From Ferrovum myxofaciens (GTDB taxonomy: Bacteria; Pseudomonadota; Gammaproteobacteria; Burkholderiales; Ferrovaceae), in NCBI RefSeq assembly GCF_000735045.1, contig NZ_JPOQ01000008.1:62001-126000 (forward strand): a stretch of 64,000 bases of DNA, given 5' to 3'. The stretch's first letter is position 1; each line of letters begins with the position of its first letter. A program made the position numbers and the translations under genes. Shown here in pieces: positions 61,109-64,000 of the stretch. The notes below the pieces were generated by a model. The model was not told the origin of the DNA. It searched no databases and saw only the letters and a program-made list of their open reading frames with translations.

Positions 61109-61975
61109 ATGGGGACACTGACATTCACAAAAATGCAGGGTTTGGGCAATGACTTTGTCGTACTCGACGGAGTACGGACCCCCCTCGCCCTGACCTCGAT
61201 TCAACTGCGTTGGTTGGCGGATCGCCATTTCGGCGTAGGCTGTGATCAGATTCTGTGGGTAGAACCGGCACAGGACGCTACGAATGACTTTCGTTACCGG
61301 ATTTTCAATCGTGATGGCGGAGAAGTTGCCAACTGCGGCAACGGTGTCCGTTGTTTCGCCCGTTACGTTCATGACCAGGGCCTGACTCAGCGCACCCGCC
61401 TGCGCGTCGAAACTTTGGCGGGCATACTTGAACCGGAATTGCTGCCGGGGGGAGAAATACGGGTCAACATGGGCACCCCTCTCTTCGATCCTGTCCGCAT
61501 CCCCTTTCTGGTTCCTGCGCTTCAACCCACCTATGACCTGGCCATTGGGAACGTAATTCGCACTTTTTCCGTTCTGTCCATGGGTAATCCCCATGCCGTG
61601 CAGGTGGTCGAACAAATCACCCATGCCCCTGTCGACCTGGAAGGTCCGCTGATCGAACATCATCCCTTTTTTCCGGAACGGGTCAATGCCGGATTCATGG
61701 AAATCGTGGACCGCGCTCATATCCATCTCCGTGTTCATGAACGCGGTTCCGGGGAAACCCTGGCCTGCGGTACAGGAGCCTGTGCTGCCGTGGTGGCGGG
61801 TCAACGCCTGGGGGAACTGGATCCCCTCGTACAGGTCACGACCCGCGGCGGAGAACTGCTCATCGAATGGCAGGGTACTGGACATCCCGTGTGGATGACC
61901 GGCCCTGCTGTCACCGTTTACACTGGGATCGTCCACATCCCGAACATCGAGGAACTTACCCATGCTGGACGCTGA
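61109..61975 (+). CDS. dapF: Diaminopimelate epimerase
   Basis: A 288-residue enzyme that converts LL- to meso-diaminopimelate for lysine and peptidoglycan. Both catalytic cysteines are visible, in [13 protein letters not shown] near residue 80 and [14 protein letters not shown] near residue 222. It begins [20 protein letters not shown]; the ATG at 61109 lies 50 bases after the upstream stop. Its end overlaps the DUF484 start by 14 bases. Confidence 0.97.
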   Translation: MGTLTFTKMQGLGNDFVVLDGVRTPLALTSIQLRWLADRHFGVGCDQILWVEPAQDATNDFRYRIFNRDGGEVANCGNGVRCFARYVHDQGLTQRTRLRVETLAGILEPELLPGGEIRVNMGTPLFDPVRIPFLVPALQPTYDLAIGNVIRTFSVLSMGNPHAVQVVEQITHAPVDLEGPLIEHHPFFPERVNAGFMEIVDRAHIHLRVHERGSGETLACGTGACAAVVAGQRLGELDPLVQVTTRGGELLIEWQGTGHPVWMTGPAVTVYTGIVHIPNIEELTHAGR

Positions 61976-62621
61976 AATCGTTGCCTCCTGGCTCAAGGAC
62001 AACCCGGAGTTTTTCATATTGCACGGAGCAGTATTGAATGAAATTCAGATTCCACACCCGCACAGAAACCACACCGTTTCTTTGAGCGAGCGTCAACTAC
62101 TGACCCTGCGTGACAAAAACCGCACTCTGGAACAGCGTCTGTCCGAGTTGATCGGCTACGCCGAAACCAATGACAATATCAGTGGCAAGGTTCACCAACT
62201 GGCGGTGCGATTGCTGGTTCAGCGCACGCTGAAGGGCGTTCTCGACACCATTCAGCACCAAATGCTGCATCACTTCGAAATCCCCCATGTCGCTCTGCGC
62301 CTCTGGGGAATTCAGGCCGACCTTCTTGAACATCCCGCCTTCCAGCCCGTGGCCCAGGTCCAGAAGGAAGCCATCGCCCATGTGGAAACCCCCCGCTGCG
62401 GACACCACACGCCCGTACAGTGCGATCAGTGGTTTGGTGAGTTGGTGGCCCCCAGCCTGAAATCCTTTGCTTTGTTGCCCCTGCGGGACAGTGAAACTTT
62501 TGGCGCCTTACTGCTGGCCTCCCCCGACGAAAACCGTTTTTATCCGGACATGGGCATCTTCTACCTGCAGCGCATCACTGACCTGATCAGTACATCCCTG
62601 CGCGCCCATGAGCATTCCTGA
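61962..62621 (+). CDS. DUF484 family protein
   Basis: A 219-residue cytosolic protein. N-terminal [20 protein letters not shown], then a short coiled coil ([20 protein letters not shown]) and a GAF-like domain ending in [20 protein letters not shown] are typical of DUF484. The family is nearly always encoded between dapF and xerC, as here, but its function is not known. It overlaps both neighbours by 14 bases. Confidence 0.93.
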   Translation: MLDAEIVASWLKDNPEFFILHGAVLNEIQIPHPHRNHTVSLSERQLLTLRDKNRTLEQRLSELIGYAETNDNISGKVHQLAVRLLVQRTLKGVLDTIQHQMLHHFEIPHVALRLWGIQADLLEHPAFQPVAQVQKEAIAHVETPRCGHHTPVQCDQWFGELVAPSLKSFALLPLRDSETFGALLLASPDENRFYPDMGIFYLQRITDLISTSLRAHEHS

Positions 62622-63519
62622 TTCACCCTCCCTGATTCGCGCCTATCTCGATCAACTGCGCTTCGAACGGGGCTTGTCCCCGCGCACGATCTCCAGTTAC
62701 CAGCGCGATCTGAACCAGTTGTTGGTTGCCCACGGGGATCTTACCCAGGTAACCGCCCAACATATCCGTCGCCTCCTGGGAAAATTACATGGACAGGGGC
62801 TGTCCGGTCGCAGTCTGGCCCGTAGCCTGTCGGCTTGGCGCGGGTTTTTTGATTACCTGGCAAAATTTCATCATGCCGCCCTCAACCCCTGCCACGGAGT
62901 GCCCCCTCCCAAATCACCTCGCTCCTTGCCCCATGCCCTCTCTCCGGACCAGGCCAGCAAGTTGATGGATGTACCGGGGGACCGCATGCTGGACGAACGG
63001 GACCGAGCCCTGCTGGAATTGTTCTACTCCTCTGGCTTGCGTCTGGCAGAATTGGCCCATCTGCGCATACAGGACCTGAATCCCAGTGAAGGTTTGGTAC
63101 GGGTATTGGGTAAAGGCCATAAATTCCGCATCGTCCCCGTGGGCCAAAAGGCCCGGGAAGCCTTGACACTCTGGCTGTCCCATCACCCCCTGCGCCCCCT
63201 GACGCCAGAGACCCCCTTATTTGTCAGTATCCGCGGTTCAGCCCTGAGCATGCGCGCCATTGAAGCGCGCGTAACACTGCGCACCCGCCAATTGGGTCTG
63301 GACGACCGGGTCCATCCCCACGTTCTGCGTCATTCTTTTGCCTCCCACCTGCTCCAGTCCAGCGGCGACCTGCGCGCGGTACAGGAATTATTGGGACACG
63401 CCCATATCACGTCGACTCAGGTGTATACCCACCTTGACTTCCAGCATCTGGCTCAAGTCTATGACCAGGCCCATCCCCGCGCCAAGCGGCGTCCCCCGCC
63501 TCAGGAGGGGGGAGAATAA
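62608..63519 (+). CDS. xerC: Site-specific tyrosine recombinase XerC
   Basis: A 303-residue recombinase that acts with XerD at dif to resolve chromosome dimers. The core-binding domain (residues 5-90) is followed by the catalytic residues: Arg in YSSGLRLAELAHL, His-x-x-Arg in HVLRHSFASHLL, His in LLGHAHITSTQ and the tyrosine nucleophile in VYTHLDF near residue 278. The genome context (dapF-DUF484-xerC) favours XerC over other integrases. It overlaps anmK tail-to-tail by 19 bases. Confidence 0.96.
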   Translation: MSIPDSPSLIRAYLDQLRFERGLSPRTISSYQRDLNQLLVAHGDLTQVTAQHIRRLLGKLHGQGLSGRSLARSLSAWRGFFDYLAKFHHAALNPCHGVPPPKSPRSLPHALSPDQASKLMDVPGDRMLDERDRALLELFYSSGLRLAELAHLRIQDLNPSEGLVRVLGKGHKFRIVPVGQKAREALTLWLSHHPLRPLTPETPLFVSIRGSALSMRAIEARVTLRTRQLGLDDRVHPHVLRHSFASHLLQSSGDLRAVQELLGHAHITSTQVYTHLDFQHLAQVYDQAHPRAKRRPPPQEGGE

Positions 63520-64000
63520 AGCGCGCCCAACACCACGCCATGGCGCGCGCCCGTCACCTCGGGCAGATTCCCTGCTTTCCCCTGCACACGCGCCCATGCC
63601 AACCAGGCAAAAGCCAAGGCTTCCACTTGTTGCACCGGCACGCCCAAATCCTCCGTGCGCCCCACCCGAACCTCGGGCATCAAAATCCGCAAGCGTTTCG
63701 TCAATTGGGTATTCAGGGCACCGCCCCCACAGAGATACAGTTCTGTACCCCTGTGCTCCCGGCACTCTGCCTGCACCACAGCAGCCACCGAGCGCGCGGT
63801 CAATTCCAGCAAAGTCGCCTGAACATCCTCAGGCGGCAGTGAAAACACCCATTCCCCGTGCTCCGCCAGCCATTCCAGTGAAAAATCTTCCCGTCCGGTA
63901 CTCTTGGGCGCACTGCGCTGAAAAAATGGATGGGCCAGCAAGGATTCCAGCAAGACCGGATGACAGTGGCCTTGCGCCGCCCAGCCACCTTCGCGATCGA
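63501..64000 (-). CDS. anmK: Anhydro-N-acetylmuramic acid kinase, C-terminal part
   Basis: The last 166 codons are present; the gene continues past the right edge. The segments DREGGWAAQGHCHPVLLESL, PKSTGREDFSLEWL, and YLCGGGALNTQL with LGVPVQQVEALAFAWLAW are diagnostic of AnmK, which phosphorylates anhydroMurNAc during peptidoglycan recycling. In combination with slt in this window it indicates active wall recycling. Its 3' end overlaps xerC. Confidence 0.95.
   Translation of the reverse strand, partial: DREGGWAAQGHCHPVLLESLLAHPFFQRSAPKSTGREDFSLEWLAEHGEWVFSLPPEDVQATLLELTARSVAAVVQAECREHRGTELYLCGGGALNTQLTKRLRILMPEVRVGRTEDLGVPVQQVEALAFAWLAWARVQGKAGNLPEVTGARHGVVLGALYSPPS

Noticed and set aside
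1-64000. CRISPR arrays, insertion sequences, prophage or integrative elements
   Set aside because: No regularly spaced repeats, transposase or phage genes were seen; the only recombinase is XerC in its usual context.

Overview
The window reads as bacterial core chromosome, most likely from a betaproteobacterium. This rests on gene order: tpiA-secG-tRNA-Leu-nuoA..N, carA-carB-greA-yhbY-rlmE-ftsH-folP beside glmM, dapB-bamE divergent from fur, and dapF-DUF484-xerC are all arrangements familiar from that class. Base composition is moderate, somewhat above 50% GC by eye. The genus cannot be read from the sequence; an acidophilic iron oxidiser of the Ferrovum type is a guess only. Coding density is very high, many neighbouring genes overlap by 1 to 19 bases, and no insertion sequence, prophage, CRISPR array or rRNA operon was seen.

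Layout. 1-1600: the start of a TrhA/hemolysin III gene, a short protein resembling the anchor of a cytochrome c without the haem domain, tRNA-Ser(UGA) and a Bax-inhibitor-1 family protein with a possibly structured leader. 1601-8900: rlmD and a Nudix gene on the minus strand, a three-gene plus-strand cluster (beta-propeller, atypical polysaccharide deacetylase, fatty acid hydroxylase), then htpG with a sigma32-like promoter and a second Nudix gene. 8924-23466: the complete 14-gene complex I operon nuoA-N preceded by tRNA-Leu(GAG). 23507-24615: secG and tpiA.

24712-33745 is a phosphate region: pstSCAB with a Pho box, ppx, an OlsB-like acyltransferase, and ppk-sixA with a second Pho-box-like repeat. 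33742-46725 holds glmM, an isolated SUMF1-like secreted protein in a gene-poor patch, and a long minus-strand series folP, ftsH, rlmE, yhbY, greA, carB, carA, dapB and bamE. 46781-53057 holds fur, sucCD, a DUF2889 gene and slt-cca. 53063-64000 holds a class V aminotransferase, ttcA with a small membrane protein, a MidA-type methyltransferase, the SAM-cycle operon metK-ahcY-metF, an LpxL-like acyltransferase with dapF-DUF484-xerC, and the 3' part of anmK.

Together the genes serve respiration (complex I), phosphate uptake and polyphosphate storage, central carbon (tpiA, sucCD), pyrimidine/arginine and lysine/cell-wall precursors, the methyl cycle, and RNA and protein quality control. No clearly new biological system was found. 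The best leads are the phosphate cluster with its acyltransferase, the terminator-like hairpin inside the start of folP, the isolated SUMF1-like gene without active-site cysteines, the truncated cytochrome-like gene, and the deacetylase cluster.
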